In this document: positions 1 to 11,243 of the stretch, one piece after another | How positions within the stretch are numbered: the stretch's first letter is position 1 | How the letters are laid out: each line of letters starts with the position of its first letter | From: Takakia lepidozioides | Taxonomy: Eukaryota > Streptophyta > Takakiopsida > Takakiales > Takakiaceae | Length of the DNA stretch: 64,000 bases | Direction: 5' to 3' | NCBI GenBank assembly: GCA_030704615.1 | Contig: CM060734.1 | Span: 558,001 to 622,000, forward strand | Notes under the pieces: generated by a model | The model's database searches: none | The model's input: only the letters and a program-made list of their open reading frames with translations | Told to the model about the DNA's origin: nothing | Program-made: the position numbers and the translations under genes

Positions 1-35
1 GATTAAAGGAGAAAGCAAACATTGGCAAGACTCTC

Positions 36-560
36 AAACTACCTTGCGTCAACGCAAGGTTGTTTGATGAGCTTTAGCAGTTCCAGAATCCATGCAGACG
101 GACACTTGAGGTTGTTTCTTGGGCTGGCAATTTTCGGAGTGAAGGAAAAACGAGCCATTGGTTGTGCTCTCAAACAACCTTGCGTCAACGCAAGGTTGTT
201 TGATGAGCTTCAACCTTTCGAAAAAACTCTTCAGAAGGACACAGGCTTGCAACCCGAACCAACCTTGCGTTGACGCAAGGTTGATTGTGGGATTTGCAAC
301 GGTGGGAAAACAGATAATGAATGGCCGAAGCAGACATGGACGATACATTTGAAACAACCTTGCGTCAACGCAAGGTTGTTTTGTGGCATTCAAAGGGCAA
401 TGTTTTTCTCAATTGTCTGTGTCTGTAACCTGAATCAACCTTGCGTTGACGCAAGGTTGATTCAGGTTGTCTTCACAGAATCATGTTCTTGTCAATCAGT
501 CTATATTCGAGCATTCCAGCAACCAGCAAATCGACCTTGCGTTGACGAAAGGTTTTATTG
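36..560. repeat. Cluster of six palindromic hairpin repeats
   Basis: Six copies of one inverted repeat lie 80-136 bp apart. The common arms are CAACCTTGCGT and ACGCAAGGTTG around a 2-base centre that is CA or TG. Cores are at about 41-60, 171-202, 260-283, 352-381, 427-468 and 533-553 (last one decayed). Pairing extends beyond the core with flanks that differ between copies but stay complementary: copy 5 has two perfect 20-nt arms (427-446 and 449-468). Short open frames reading through here are by-products of the repeat. Function unknown; a fold-back or MITE-like repeat is the simplest reading. Confidence 0.9.
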
Positions 561-1084
561 CTATCTACCAGACAGACTAAAACTTAGCTGTGGCAACTGG
601 TACGTCATACATACCTCTGCTTGCTTCTTTGCAGCGCTCGAAGACACACCTCCCGTCTGACTCGTCTCCTTCAATTCGTGTGGTAGGATCGGTCCCAGAA
701 GATCAGGCTGGTGGGTGACAAAACCACGAACTTCAAGCTCCGTTGTCTCTTCCATTACGCGAACCATCGGGGACTGTTGTCTGAGTCCTGCCCAGGGTTC
801 CTCCTCTCCACCCTCAAAAGACTGAAGCTCGTTGGGCTCCTTCTATACGGCGGCTAAACCCTCTGGAGACTGCCGCACAACAGCTCCTCCGGCCTCTCTC
901 TCTTCAGCCTCAGCCTCCCCCTCTCCTCCGGCCTGTCCCACCCCGGTGTCCTCTCCCAACATGAGTTCCCTTCGGATCTTCTTCATTCTCTCCTTTGCCC
1001 GCAACCTTTGTTTGCTAGATGTGAAGTACAGAGTTTGGCGACGCCTTCTCCTAGCTCGAGAGGGAGTCTCACTATCGTCATGAT
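561..1084 (-). pseudogene. Unidentified coding exon with one in-frame stop
   Basis: On the minus strand one frame stays open for about 170 codons except for a single TAG at 843-845. A pyrimidine-rich tract ending in AG (around 1,085-1,100) makes a good 3' splice site, so the exon probably starts at 1,084. The product is very basic near its start (RARRRRR, then KQRLRAKERMKKIRREL) and then rich in Glu, Gly and Ala, as in nuclear proteins. No family was recognised. It could be a gene with a decayed codon or a pseudogene. The palindrome cluster follows directly downstream. I infer coding from frame length and splice context only. Confidence 0.38.
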
Positions 1085-1779
1085 CTAGGATTGCAGAGAG
1101 GGAGAGAAATAGTGGTGCGAGAAAGACGAAAATCACTTGCCTCTCCCCCTCCCCTACTGCGCCAAGATGTCATCTTCATGGAGAAGCGGCATGGTTGTGT
1201 GGAGTATCTGCATGCAAGACACGTCGTCCCTGTACGGTCAAGAGTCGAGCTAAAATAAGGTTATTTTAGAATAGAAGTACGGTCCTGGGAAATTTTTGGT
1301 TGTCGCTTCGGTGGTGGTGGCTTCTCCATGTCATTTGCTCATTCAAAACAAATGAATGAAAACAAGTAGAGCAATCTCATCCGACCTGCTTTTCATCTCT
1401 ACTTATGACACATCACATCTTAAGATAGAATGAACGGGTGGCTGGACAGCTGGTGTCTGAAGAAAACCGTTGGATACAAGCAGTTATTGATTACATAAGA
1501 TGCCTTGTAAGATGTGTAATGTGGATGGATGAGGATAGATGGCCTGGTGCAAATTGCAATGAAACTGCTCATCCACCTTGCCGTACATCGGCACTAACGT
1601 TCCAGTATGGGCGCGTCGATCATGTTGTTTGATGCTATCCCCAGACGTACGGCTCGTTGCTCCAGTGTTGGCACACTTTGTTGGACACTGTTCCCGTACT
1701 CTTCTCTGCTTTACGAATGGCTCTCACAAAAGACTTGGTAAAATTCTAATGTCCTTACAAATCTCTCCCCCTCACCAAA
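1085..1779. other. No gene identified
   Basis: Mixed-composition DNA without a convincing exon. A pyrimidine-rich stretch ending in AG at about 1,760-1,780 could be the 3' splice site of the downstream + strand ORF. Confidence 0.4.
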
Positions 1780-2274
1780 GTGCCAAATGCCAATGGGATG
1801 GCAACCGTTGGAGAGGATGTCCTCTGTAGAAGCTTGGATCTGCAAGTTGGAACTGTGCATGTGGAGAAAGAAGTGCATGACTCCGCCGGTAGAGTCGACA
1901 GCATGATGATTCTGGAGCCATTTGTGTGCGAGGACCGTGTTAGACAATGGAGAGTTCCAGCAGGCACTTACCGCGTGCATGGGGATCAGCGACGTTTGTC
2001 CGCAGGTTCTACACTCACTCCAGGAACTGCCGCTTCGGTGGCTCCGGCCTTCACACCTGCTACAATCAAAAAAGAGGACACCAGCACATCGACGGCTTTT
2101 GTTGATCTCTCGGAAAGCTCCGGTGACGAAGACATCTCTGAGATTCCACCACCTCTAACACATCTATCTTCTTTTGAAGAACCAAATTTGCAGGAGATAG
2201 GTAGTGTCGTTCCAAAGTTGCAGTCTATGAAAGGCTTTGTCAAGTTATTTTACCACAAGTATGAAACTAGCTAG
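1780..2274 (+). CDS. Hypothetical protein or 3' exon with SUMO-related motifs
   Basis: A 164-codon frame ends in TAG at 2,272-2,274. It contains IKKED, which fits the sumoylation consensus (hydrophobic-K-x-E), followed about 12 residues later by FVDLSESSGDED, which fits a SUMO-interacting motif (V-D-L-S plus acidic residues). No domain family was recognised. The frame may be only an exon: a pyrimidine-AG tract lies just before 1,780, and long-LTR gypsy sequence begins straight after the stop. Exon-like sequence of the same strand resumes at 10,922 after the gypsy copy, so both could be pieces of one interrupted gene; that link is inference. Confidence 0.33.
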   Translation: MPNANGMATVGEDVLCRSLDLQVGTVHVEKEVHDSAGRVDSMMILEPFVCEDRVRQWRVPAGTYRVHGDQRRLSAGSTLTPGTAASVAPAFTPATIKKEDTSTSTAFVDLSESSGDEDISEIPPPLTHLSSFEEPNLQEIGSVVPKLQSMKGFVKLFYHKYETS

Positions 2275-2280
2275 GAAATA

Positions 2281-5260
2281 GCTAGCTTTTACATATTGAC
2301 ATTTGGGATTGGCCCAAGTGTCAATCCAGGGGTCAAGGCAGATTTAGGCCCTGGAGTGGTTATCTTCACGGCAAGCGCAGGAGGCTCATCTTTCTCGAGT
2401 TGAGCCTCACCGCGCCTAGCTATGGCGCCGTAGTGTGGATTCCCCATGGCGTGGGGTGCACTTGGCTTGACTTGTATTTGAGTGATGAGGTTATATATGC
2501 ATGAGTTTATGCTTCAGCTTTGTGAGCTCGCATGAGCTTGTGCTTGTATTCTTCTTCTTTATCACTCGAGAAAGATGAGCTCGTATCTGTGAGTGCCAAA
2601 TACGAGTTAGTTGTAGCACTTGTGGTTTTTGCTTGAGGATGAGAGAAACCAGGTTGTTATGCAAGGAGCACCGTGGAGCCCTTGGTTGTTAGAAGCGGAG
2701 GCGATGTGGGTTGCGAGGTGGTAGACTTTGGCATTCGATCTTCAGCTTCAAAGATGAAAGCACCATGCTGCAGGTAATTCCAGAGCACCTTGATGGTTTC
2801 AGATTGTGTACATGCATGAGCAAGCACGATTGGGAAGATGACCGGTCAAGAGCAGGTTATAGTGGCTTTGGTGGCAAAGTTGAGAATTGGACTTGGGAAT
2901 GCGAGCTTTCATTGTGTGAAGGATTGCAAGACCAAACAAAAGGGCTGATTTGGCTTGGGGAAAATCAGTGCACTTTGTGGAGTATGATGAGATTGGGTTT
3001 CAATCTCGAGCTTCAGCATTGAGAGGGCTCTTGTCATGGCAAGAGCAGGGCTGGAACAGGAGCTAAGAGGTGCAGCAAGGCCATGGAATGTGCACCTAGG
3101 GTTTCAGAGCTTGGAAGAAGAGCTCTTGCACCACAAGATGAGTGTCTTGTGGCTGGAAATGTAAGCCTTAGGGTTTCAGGAGCTTGGCAAAGGCTGTGGA
3201 GTGCTTAGTCCTGTCTTAGAGAGCATCAAGGAGCCAAGGAGCCAAGATAGGGGGTTGATACCTCTTGTGTTTAGGGGTTGCATGTGTGGAGCATGTATTC
3301 AGCTCATTGAAGCTTCCATCTTCAAGCTTGGAGGGCAAGCAAGGAAGATGGAAGGGCTGACTTCCCTTATGTGAGGGCAATGCATGTATGGAGCATGCTT
3401 TCAGCCTGTTGAAGGCTTGTACTTTCAGGTTTGGGAGTGCAAGAAATGAAGGAAGGGGCTGGTTTCCCTGTAGGGCATGTGTGGAGCATGCTTTCAGCCC
3501 GCTGAAGCTTGTATTTTCAGGTTTGTGGGTGCAAGAAATGAAGCAAAGGAGCTGATTCTCTTATGGTGAGAGTGAGGCATGTGTGGAGCATGCCTTCAGC
3601 CCATTGAGGCTCTTGTTTTCAAGCTTTAGAGAGCTAGAACGGAAGGGCTAGGGCTGGTTTCCACTTGGGGTGAAATAAAAGCACTTGTAAGGCATATGTG
3701 AGTTGGGGTTTCAACTTCAAGCTTGAAGGGAGCACAACTCTTGAAGCAGCAGGTGCAGGGGCTAGATTAGGTGCAAAGGGCATGCTATGGTCAAGAAAAG
3801 CACGTAAATGAGTGCCTACAAGGGCTGGAAGTCATCCATGTTTGGTTAGTCGCCATAGGGATCAATGGCGCTGTTTTGTGAGTTAAAAGGAAACTTGTGC
3901 ACTTAGTTTCGGTTGCAAACATCTTCCTTTGGAATTAGAGCTACTATTGGTGGTGTGTGGGGGCCACAAAGAGCAAGAATACCTTGCTGATTTCCTCACA
4001 GCCGCCATAGCTCGGTGCAAAGAAGCCTAGAGTCCAAGAGACACAAACCCTAGCTTGGCGTGGCTAAACCCCTTGGAAAAATGGCTAAACTGTCATGAGT
4101 GGCCATGGATGGGGCTGTGACGGGCTGTGACAGGCTGTGATAGGCTATGATGGGTTGTGACGGGTTGTGACGGGCTGTGCCCTGTGGCCTGTGGGGCTGT
4201 GACGGGCTGTGACAGGTTGTGATGGGCTGTGAGGGGTTGTGACAGGATGTGGCCTTTGGGGCTGACCCCTGTGACCTGTGTAGGGCTGTGAGGGGCTGTG
4301 CCTGTGGCCTTTGGGGCTGTGAGGGGCTGTGACAGGCTGTGCCTATGGCCTTTGGGGCTGTGAGGGACTGTGACAGGCTGTGACCTGTGGCCTGTGGGGC
4401 TGTGACGGACTGTGACAGGCTGTGCCTATGGCCTTTGGGGCTGTGATGGGCTGTGATAGGCTGTGACCTGTAGCCTGTGTGGGGTTGTGACGGCTGTGAC
4501 CAGTGGTCTGTGTGGGCCTGTGCTAGTCTGTGGTGGCCCGTGTTGACATGTGGACGGCCTATGCTAACTCGTGGAGACACTGGTGGACTGCCTGAGGACT
4601 AGCATGCGGTCTTGAAGGCCAAATTTTGAAGCTCGTGGAGGGCGGTTTGAGGAGTATCTTCATGATATTTCCATGGTCATGCAAGTGAGGGAAGAGAGGA
4701 GAAAAAGAGTGTTGGGATGAGGGCATGCTGGGTTTAGGCATTGCTTTAACTTCTCTTCCTCGTAGTTTTCCACCCTCTCATTAGGCCAAGACCTTTCCAT
4801 AGGTGGAGGCAAGAGTCAGTCCGTGTTTGGGCTAGGGTGTCCTTGCAGGAGCAACACCGTGGAGATGTTTTTGGTGTGGGGGAGTTGTCATTTTGATTTC
4901 TTGTGTTTGGATCCCCTCCATACCTGCATGCTTGACTGTGCGCCATGTTAGTTTTGTGTGGGCGCTTGTTTTTATAGGTGATTGGTCCGGATTTGATCAC
5001 CGGCCAGTCCTAGAGCATGCTGTCGATGGTGAGGCTGGGGTGATGACCAGTCAGACTATCATTGTTTCTCCTGTGGTGAGGTTGGAGGTGATGACCAGCC
5101 AACCATAGGAGTGCTTGCGGTGGATGCAGGTGCAAGTGTAGGCTATGTTAGGAACCTAGTATTCCAAACCATAAGCCGCAACAAGTTCTCTACCCGGTTA
5201 CCTTGTGGAGAGGGGGTTAGGGACATGTTCATAACCGGTTGAGTGACAGTTTGTCAACAG
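2281..5260 (+). repeat. Long LTR plus leader of gypsy copy 1
   Basis: Non-coding, with repeated blocks such as GTGTGGAGCATGC followed by TTCAGCC and TTGAAGCTT. The same blocks appear inverted at the right edge of the window (63.2-64 kb). The stretch also holds the minisatellite at 4,100-4,530. The segment ATTCCAAACCATAAGCCGCA (about 5,160) is identical in copy 3, so the LTR/leader boundary lies nearby, but no standard primer-binding site was recognised. A length near 2.9 kb would be long for a gypsy LTR; part may be untranslated leader. Confidence 0.65.
4100..4530 (+). repeat. Minisatellite, GGGCTGTGAC-type units
   Basis: A run of degenerate units of about 10 and 20 bp built from GGGCTGTGAC, with spacers such as CTGTGGCCT and GCCTTTGGGG. 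The same array occurs inverted in copy 3 (about 62,600-63,150), so it belongs to the retrotransposon rather than to the locus. Long Ser/His/Gln/Pro-rich open frames across it are artefacts of the repeat. Confidence 0.9.
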
Positions 5261-5264
5261 GGAG

Positions 5265-8029
5265 GTGCCACTAGTTGCTGGGGACAGTGCCGGTTCAAGC
5301 ACTAGCGATACTAGTGGGTACACGAGACGAGGTGTGCGGTTTAGGCCACCTACACCTCATGTGTCTTCTACGGAAGGTTCTGATGCAGATTGTGAATCAG
5401 GAGGACTCACACCGGCGGTGCAAATTGTTTCCTTGCCATTGTTATGGGACACAATGGACGAGATGTATGGAGCTACCAAGGGGCCACGAAGGTACTCTGG
5501 GGCGGTGGGCACCATCGAGTTGGATGATTTTATCGAAGAGTTTGATAGTTGGTGTGATTTGCAGCAAATGCACAATCCACAATTATTTACGCCTTTCATG
5601 GCATGGAAGGGGCTGTTTCAGCACCATGAGGGGCCACCTATGGATGATTACCATGAGTTCAGGTAGGGGCATGAGGTTGAGATTGAGGAGTGGAGGATGT
5701 ACTGGTCACCCGACTATGTCTCCATCACTAGGGGCACTAGAACCACGAGGGCAATGGCTACACCTGCCGCTGCACCGGCAACTTCAACATGCAACAGTGG
5801 GACTAGTGGGACTGGTGGTATGGTAGCTACAACGTCCACCCAAGCCACTACCGCACCAGCACCAGTACTTGTGCCTGCCTTCAACCCTATTGTGGAGTTC
5901 TTCGAAGAGTTGAGAGGGAACTACCAAGGGGTGAGGACAGAGAAGTTGCGGAGCTTGCAAGAGTTCCAACGGAAGCCTATTGAGAGCTTGAGGGAGGCTT
6001 TCACTCGCATGAGGCGCTTGATAAATGTAACCCAAGGGGTTACAGAAGCTCAGGCAGTCCAATTATGGTATGAGATATTGGACAAGGAGCTGAGGAAAAG
6101 GGTGCAGGATGCAACTCTCCTACAAGCGGCCCAACCCACCTTAGCAAATGTGTTTTTGCTGGCAGAGCGGATAGAGCTCAACATGGTGGAGGAACGAGTG
6201 GTCATGGTAGGATTTGCTAAGGAGACACCACGGGGTAGTGGTGCTCCTAGCCAACCACTACCTCAACGTGCTCAAGGCAACAAGGGGGCTCAGGTGAAGC
6301 TCAGGGAAGGACAGAGAGGACCTCAGATGCAGGGGTCTCTCCCTTCATTTGCAGGCCAACAACGGGCAGAGGTGGTGTATTGGACATGTGGAGGACCCCA
6401 TGTCAAGAAGGATTGCCCAGAAGGAGGCAAAGGGCCGGCACATGCACAGCCTGCACAGTTGCAGTGTGGGCATTGTGGCAAGCACGGGCATGGAGAGGCC
6501 CAATGTTATGGTTTGCATCCTGAGTTGCGCCCAGGCCAGTTCCAAGGGAACATTGGTGGCCGGGGGCGAGGTGGGGCAGCCCAGAGAAGACAAGGTGGCC
6601 AGGCACGAGGTGTAGGCCAAGGGCAAGCTCAACATGGCCAAGGATGCGGAGGTCAGGGTGTTGACCAAGGCATGGCCAACCGGCTTCAGCTGCTAGAGCA
6701 GAGACTCGCTGCCATGACTACAGCTCAGGTGGTACCGGCTCCAAGGCCGGATGGTCCACCTCCTGCTCCTGAAGGAGGAGATATGGGAGGCATGGGATTC
6801 ATGTGCGGAGCAGCACTACCACTAGTGCAGGTGGAGTCTGCTGCAGCCGTGACTCGAGGAGCAGCACGAGGTCCTGAGCCACAAGGTGCAGAGGTGGAGT
6901 TGGATCCACAGCGTGGGGAGGCAAGCCGTCAGGCTAGGCTTCCTCAGTCATTCACATTGGCGGAGACAGTGTCGACACCATCTATGGCACCTAGTTCTCG
7001 CCCGATTGTTACCGAGGCGGAGGTTATTATGCCATTGGGGAGAGCTACACGGGTAGCACCACTACCTAGTGTTGCCAAGGCTACGGCAGCTAGTGTGTTG
7101 CTAGGAGCGGCCACATCTGTGTGCCAGGCTCCATTGTTCTCGGCTACCATGATTGCGACGCCGGGGGTAAGACCAACTGAGGTGTTCAGGCTGGCAGCTA
7201 CACTCTGTGAGAGTGGGGAGGTTACTTCATCTTCTGCGGAGATAGTGAGAGGTGTAGTGCCGAAGGGATCCTCGGATTTGAGGGTCAAGACTGCCACGAC
7301 GGCGCCATGGCAAGCTGCAGCTGCCAGGTTGATGGAGCTGCCAGCTAGGCCAGCCATTGAGTGCGCCATGGTGACACCTGGAGTTGTCATGTTAGACAAC
7401 CATGATGGCATTTTCTGTTTGAGTGGACCGGCAGGCAAGAGGTATCGGCCACTGCGGGTCTTGTTGGACTCGGGAGCTCAGCCATTGATGCTGGGCAGAG
7501 CTGCTATTGCAAGCTTGGGCCTCACGGAGGCGGATATGGAGCCTTGTCTTTCCAGATACAGACATCTCTGGGAGGATCGGAGCAGGCTCGGGGCATGACA
7601 CGGCGTGAGTTGGCTATCAGACTACGGCCGGATCACCCTACAGATGGCTCAGTGATGCGAGTCAAGGCCATTGTGACAGACGCGGTCTCATACAATGTTC
7701 TGGTTGGTGGGGCAGTGTTATACCCCATGGGCTTCACCCTGGATTTTTGGGAGGAGTCAGCTTCCTATAGGCCTGGATGGCAGTCAGGGGAGGGCCGGCG
7801 TGTACAGCTCCCTGTGACGTTCATAGGAGGAGTTGCGGTTGCCCAGTGGGGCAAGATGCCGACACTAACAGCATTCACAGCTGCAGTGTGTTGGCCTGGA
7901 GAGTTGCATGAGGGCAACGCTCATTCAGAGGATGACACACCTCTAGGAGAGCAGGTTGACATGTATCGTATGGCGGAGTTGCCTGCCATGGTTGCTCAGA
8001 CTCCATTGTGGGGCTCGAGCAAGGATTTG
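5265..8029 (+). pseudogene. gag: gag-protease region of gypsy copy 1
   Basis: One frame runs from 5,265 to 7,598 with a single TAG at 5,664-5,666. An N-terminal linker is followed by a retrotransposon capsid-like region (about 5,880-6,200), a degenerate knuckle (WTCGGPHVKKDC, first Cys lost) and a good CCHC knuckle (CGHCGKHGHGEAQC). A Gly/Gln-rich stretch follows. An aspartic protease active site reads LLDSGAQP at about 7,465. A frameshift near 7,550-7,598 moves the rest of the protease (ending at TAG 8,030) to another frame. Gag packages the RNA; protease cuts the polyprotein. Copy 3 lacks almost all of this block. Confidence 0.85.
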
Positions 8030-8159
8030 TAGCGGGTTGCTGATCGACGGGTGCAACAAGCCTGGGTAGAGGCTTTTGTACCGTCAGGAGAGGAGGACAG
8101 TGCGGGGATTGCACCAGGACCACCTCAGTTGTCACCATTGGACACCACCCCGATCGTGT

Positions 8160-9223
8160 GACATTATCCGGATGAAGGCAGTTGTCTTCGAGACTTGTTT
8201 GGCGGGATCAGCACCGGATTGGCTGCTGTGTTACAGGCAGGTGTACGAGTTCGGCGTTACATGTATGTGGAGAGGGATGAGACTGCACGACGCGTTTCAC
8301 TTCGCCATGTTGCTCAGTTGGTGCAGCAGTACCCTAAGTTGTTGCCGGTGTCTGCAATTCGTGGATATCAGCAGGCCTTGCCAGCAGACATTTCGTTGCT
8401 GGGGGCGCATGATTTGGAGCGGGTTGGCTCCATTGATCTGGTAGTGGCAAGTTGGCCCTGCCAAGGGCATTCATCAGCCGGGCATTGCAATGGATTGCGA
8501 AACTCGAGGTCGGGTCTGTTTTGGGAGATGATACGGGTTTTGCGCCACTTGCAGCTTCATCAAGCTGTATCTCCAGCATATATCTTGGAGAATGTGCCAT
8601 TGATGGGCGATTCTTGGGCCAGGGTGATGGCCAATGTGCATCAAGTCCGGTCGTGGCTTGGGTCAGCAGTGTTGCTAGATGCAGCTGCAGTGGGGTCACG
8701 GGCTCATCGTCCCCGGCTATGGTGGACTAACTTGATGCCACCCACACTGCTCAAAGCGTGCATTTGATGGGGTGCAGCGACCAACACACCTCACAGTGGA
8801 TAGCATTTTGGACACAAGGAGGCAGTCTCAGCGTGTGAGACACGATGACCGTTCACCTTTGGCAGTGGTCAACAAGGTGGGTCAACCACGAGCAACATTA
8901 CCTACACTGCTCAGCTTCACAGGATCGCATGCTTTCCGTGATAGTGGACCTCGCCTCCTGTGGGATGCTCAGTTGCAGCAGTTAGTGGAGCCTAATGCTG
9001 ACGAGTGTGAGCGGGCAATGGGTTTTACCATTGGTACCACGGCGGTGCCGTCTCTTTCTGAGGCATCACGTCGTCAGGTGTTGCGGCAAGTAATGGATCT
9101 CAATTGCTTGACCTGGATTATCAGCTTGGCTATGGTTGAGCAACGCAGAGTGCGGAGTACACTTCCCTCGCTGGTCTCTCTGCCTACCGAGACGGTACAG
9201 GCAGTGAGTGGGGCGAGCATGTG
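8160..9223 (+). pseudogene. C5 cytosine DNA methyltransferase domain inside the gypsy pol
   Basis: The frame after the TGA at about 8,159 carries C5-methyltransferase motifs in order: motif I DLFGGISTGLAAVLQAGV (SAM binding); motif IV DLVVASWPCQGHSSAG with the catalytic Cys of PCQ; motif VI ENVP; motif VIII-like SRAHRPRLWWTNL; and, after a frameshift at about 8,757-8,772, an ERAMGF segment and a C-terminal helix (SRRQVLRQVMDL) like motifs IX-X. Length, about 350 residues, suits a minimal catalytic domain. It lies between protease and RT in frame with the pol linker, so it was probably part of the polyprotein. Copy 3 carries the same domain and reads through the frameshift site. The AHRxRxxW-NL segment resembles DNMT3 while PCQ is more like DNMT1/CMT, so the clade is open. 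Confidence 0.88.
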
Positions 9224-10921
9224 AGGACCACGGGGTGCAGGCATCCATGGCATACGTGGGAGGTGCTCGAGGTTCAGAGGGAGTTGGCAGCCAAGTGACG
9301 GTGATGGATGAGGTTGGGGATTTTTCTCGGGTTGAGGAAGTCCTCGAGGATGAGATGATGGGGCAGGATGAGGCCTTGTCATTGACTGAGCGGGTAGGGA
9401 GTACTGCTAAAGAGGTTGCAACATAGCAACCACTGGACGCGTCCTCTATCTCTAAGCCCACTGGACTTAAGGTTGCAGTTACGGAGGACAATTGGGAGCC
9501 TGACATTGGACCCATTGTCACCGGAGGAGAGAGACGACGTATACGACGGTTCCTGAGGGCTTACATGAATTGCTTTATTTTCAGTTTGAAGGATTTGGGA
9601 GCATTGAAGGGTCAAGAGATCCGTATTGAGTTGGCCACTGACACGTCAATCTTTCGGAGACCCTATAGATACAGTGACATGGAGAGGTCTTTGATTCAGA
9701 TGAGGACTCAAGATCTTTGGTAGGCTGGTTTGGTGGAACTTTTTGGTGGAGAGTATGCTTCAGCCACAGTGATGCCAGCCAAGAAGGATGTCTATGGCAA
9801 TTGGACGGAGAGACGTATGTGCGGTGATTACCGGCCTGTAAATCATCAGACCAAGTCCGATAAGTATGCCATGCCAACACCAGAGGAGATCTTTGATGCC
9901 ATTGGGCATGCTAAGGTCTTTAGCACTTTGGATTTACTATCCGGATATCACCAGTTGCCGATCAAGGAGGCGGACAAGCAAAAGACGGCATTCTGGGGAT
10001 CAATGAGCACGGCAAGGATTGCCTATATCAGTGGCGGTTCTTACCATTTGGGCTTAAGAATGCTCCTGCAGAGTTTTCAGAGAGTCATGGATACGATTCT
10101 AGCAGGGGTGGACTTTGCTCGGTGCTACATAGATGACATCATCATCTTTAGTGCTACGGTGGAGGAGCATGAGAGACACCTTCAGATGGTATTGGAGCGC
10201 TTGAGAGCGCACGGATTGAAGTTGCATCCGGGGAAGTGCAAGTTTTTCCACAACCAGATTGAGTATCTGGGTCACATGATATATCCTGGAGGATTGGGGG
10301 TACAGTAGACTAAGGTAGAGGCCATTGCACAAATTCCACGCCCCACGGATGTGAGCCGAGTTCGAGCTTTCATGGGGTTGACAAACTATTATAGACGGTT
10401 TGTCAAGGGATTTAGTGCCATTGCAAAGGCTCTAATCAAGCTGACCAAGGTGGACCAGGAGTGGCAGTGGGAAGATGAGCAGGAACGAGCTTTTCAAGAG
10501 CTCAAGGCGAGCTTGGCCTCGGCGCCTATCCTAAGACGACATATCAGGGGGCGTCCCTTTCAGCTGCATACGGATTGGAGCATGCTGGGGCTTGGAGCGG
10601 TGCTCACACAGGTGGATGATGAGGGAAGAGAGTTCGTAGTGGCTTATGCTAGCCGCTCAAACAACGCTGCAGAGGCTAAGTACAACTCATATGAGGGAGA
10701 GTGCTTAGCTGCAGTGTGGGCCGTGGCACACTTTCAGGTGCTATCTATACGGCAATCTCTTCACCTTTGTCATGGATCACCAGCCACTCAAGTGGTTGAT
10801 GGAGTCAGACAAGCTTACGGAGAAGCTTGCACGGTGGGCACTCATACTCCAGGAGTATGACTTTCAGGTTGTGCATCAACCGGGTTTGGTCAATCGGGAT
10901 GCGGATGGATTGAGTCGCAGT
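9224..10921 (+). pseudogene. pol: Reverse transcriptase and RNase H of gypsy copy 1
   Basis: After an acidic linker, the RT frame starts at about 9,433. Visible motifs: YRYSDMERSLIQ, MPAKKD, RMCGDYRPVN, STLDLLSGYHQL, the catalytic box CYIDDIII (Y-I-D-D), and KCKFFHNQIEYLGHMI. RNase H follows with FQLHTDWS, YEGECLAAVWAV and DHQPLKW and ends at DADGLSRS. Stops at 9,424, 9,721 and 10,306 and frameshifts near 10,000 and 10,737 inactivate it. Sequence similarity to copy 2 ends at about 10,921; integrase is absent. Confidence 0.92.
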
Positions 10922-11243
10922 ACTATGTTTCCCACACAGAAGAGCAGAGGTTTGCAACTGGGCTTGAGGACATTATGAGATTCGAGATGAATAATCAAAG
11001 GAAGAACCTCATGAGCGCGTTCGACAAACAAATCCGCATAGCAGATCCAAGTCTTGGCATAGAATTTCTAGAGCAGGTGAAAACATATTATGACAAGTAT
11101 GGCTCCAAGCCAGAAATGACCCAAGAGAAACTGCATCGTCTTTCCATATCAATGGTGGCCAATGCAACCAAAATCAGGTGGTTGGAGATCTGGAGGATCT
11201 CGCCTGAGCAGGATCTCGACGTGGACTCCAATTTTGAGTGTGA
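10922..11243 (+). CDS. Host exon fragment abutting gypsy copy 1
   Basis: From the break with RNase H, a new frame continues without stop to 11,243 and does not resemble retrotransposon proteins. It is charged and helical in character (for example MNNQRKNLMSAFDKQIRIAD and FLEQVKTYYDKYG). It ends at a consensus 5' splice site (TGA/GTAAGT). Spliced to the exon at 11,372 the frame stays open. The family was not recognised. The gypsy may have landed in, or been joined to, this gene by rearrangement; with the element's 3' end missing, a simple insertion cannot be shown. Confidence 0.45.

Larger units (their letters stand above)
2281..10921 (+). mobile_element. Ty3/gypsy retrotransposon copy 1 with DNA methyltransferase (3' truncated)
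   Basis: Order on the + strand: long LTR/leader (about 2,281-5,260), gag with zinc knuckle, protease, C5-DNA methyltransferase, reverse transcriptase, RNase H. Homology to copy 2 stops at about 10,921, before integrase, so integrase, PHD finger and 3' LTR are missing. The LTR/leader matches copy 3 (reverse complement of about 61.9-64 kb) and partly copy 2's 3' LTR (37.38-37.6 kb, shared AGGCTCATCTT and GTTGAGCCTC). Several stops and frameshifts make it inactive. The exact 5' LTR end is not resolved. Confidence 0.88.

Noticed and set aside
193-225. Hammerhead ribozyme-like TGATGAG...CGAAA after a palindrome
   Set aside because: The bases between do not form stem II and no stem III cleavage site fits; chance match.
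36-560. CRISPR-like array
   Set aside because: Repeats are palindromes of both orientations with unequal, non-unique spacing and no cas genes, in a plant genome.
4050-4580. 176-codon minus-strand ORF, Ser/His/Gln/Pro-rich
   Set aside because: Produced by the minisatellite; the same happens in the inverted copy at 62.4-63.2 kb.
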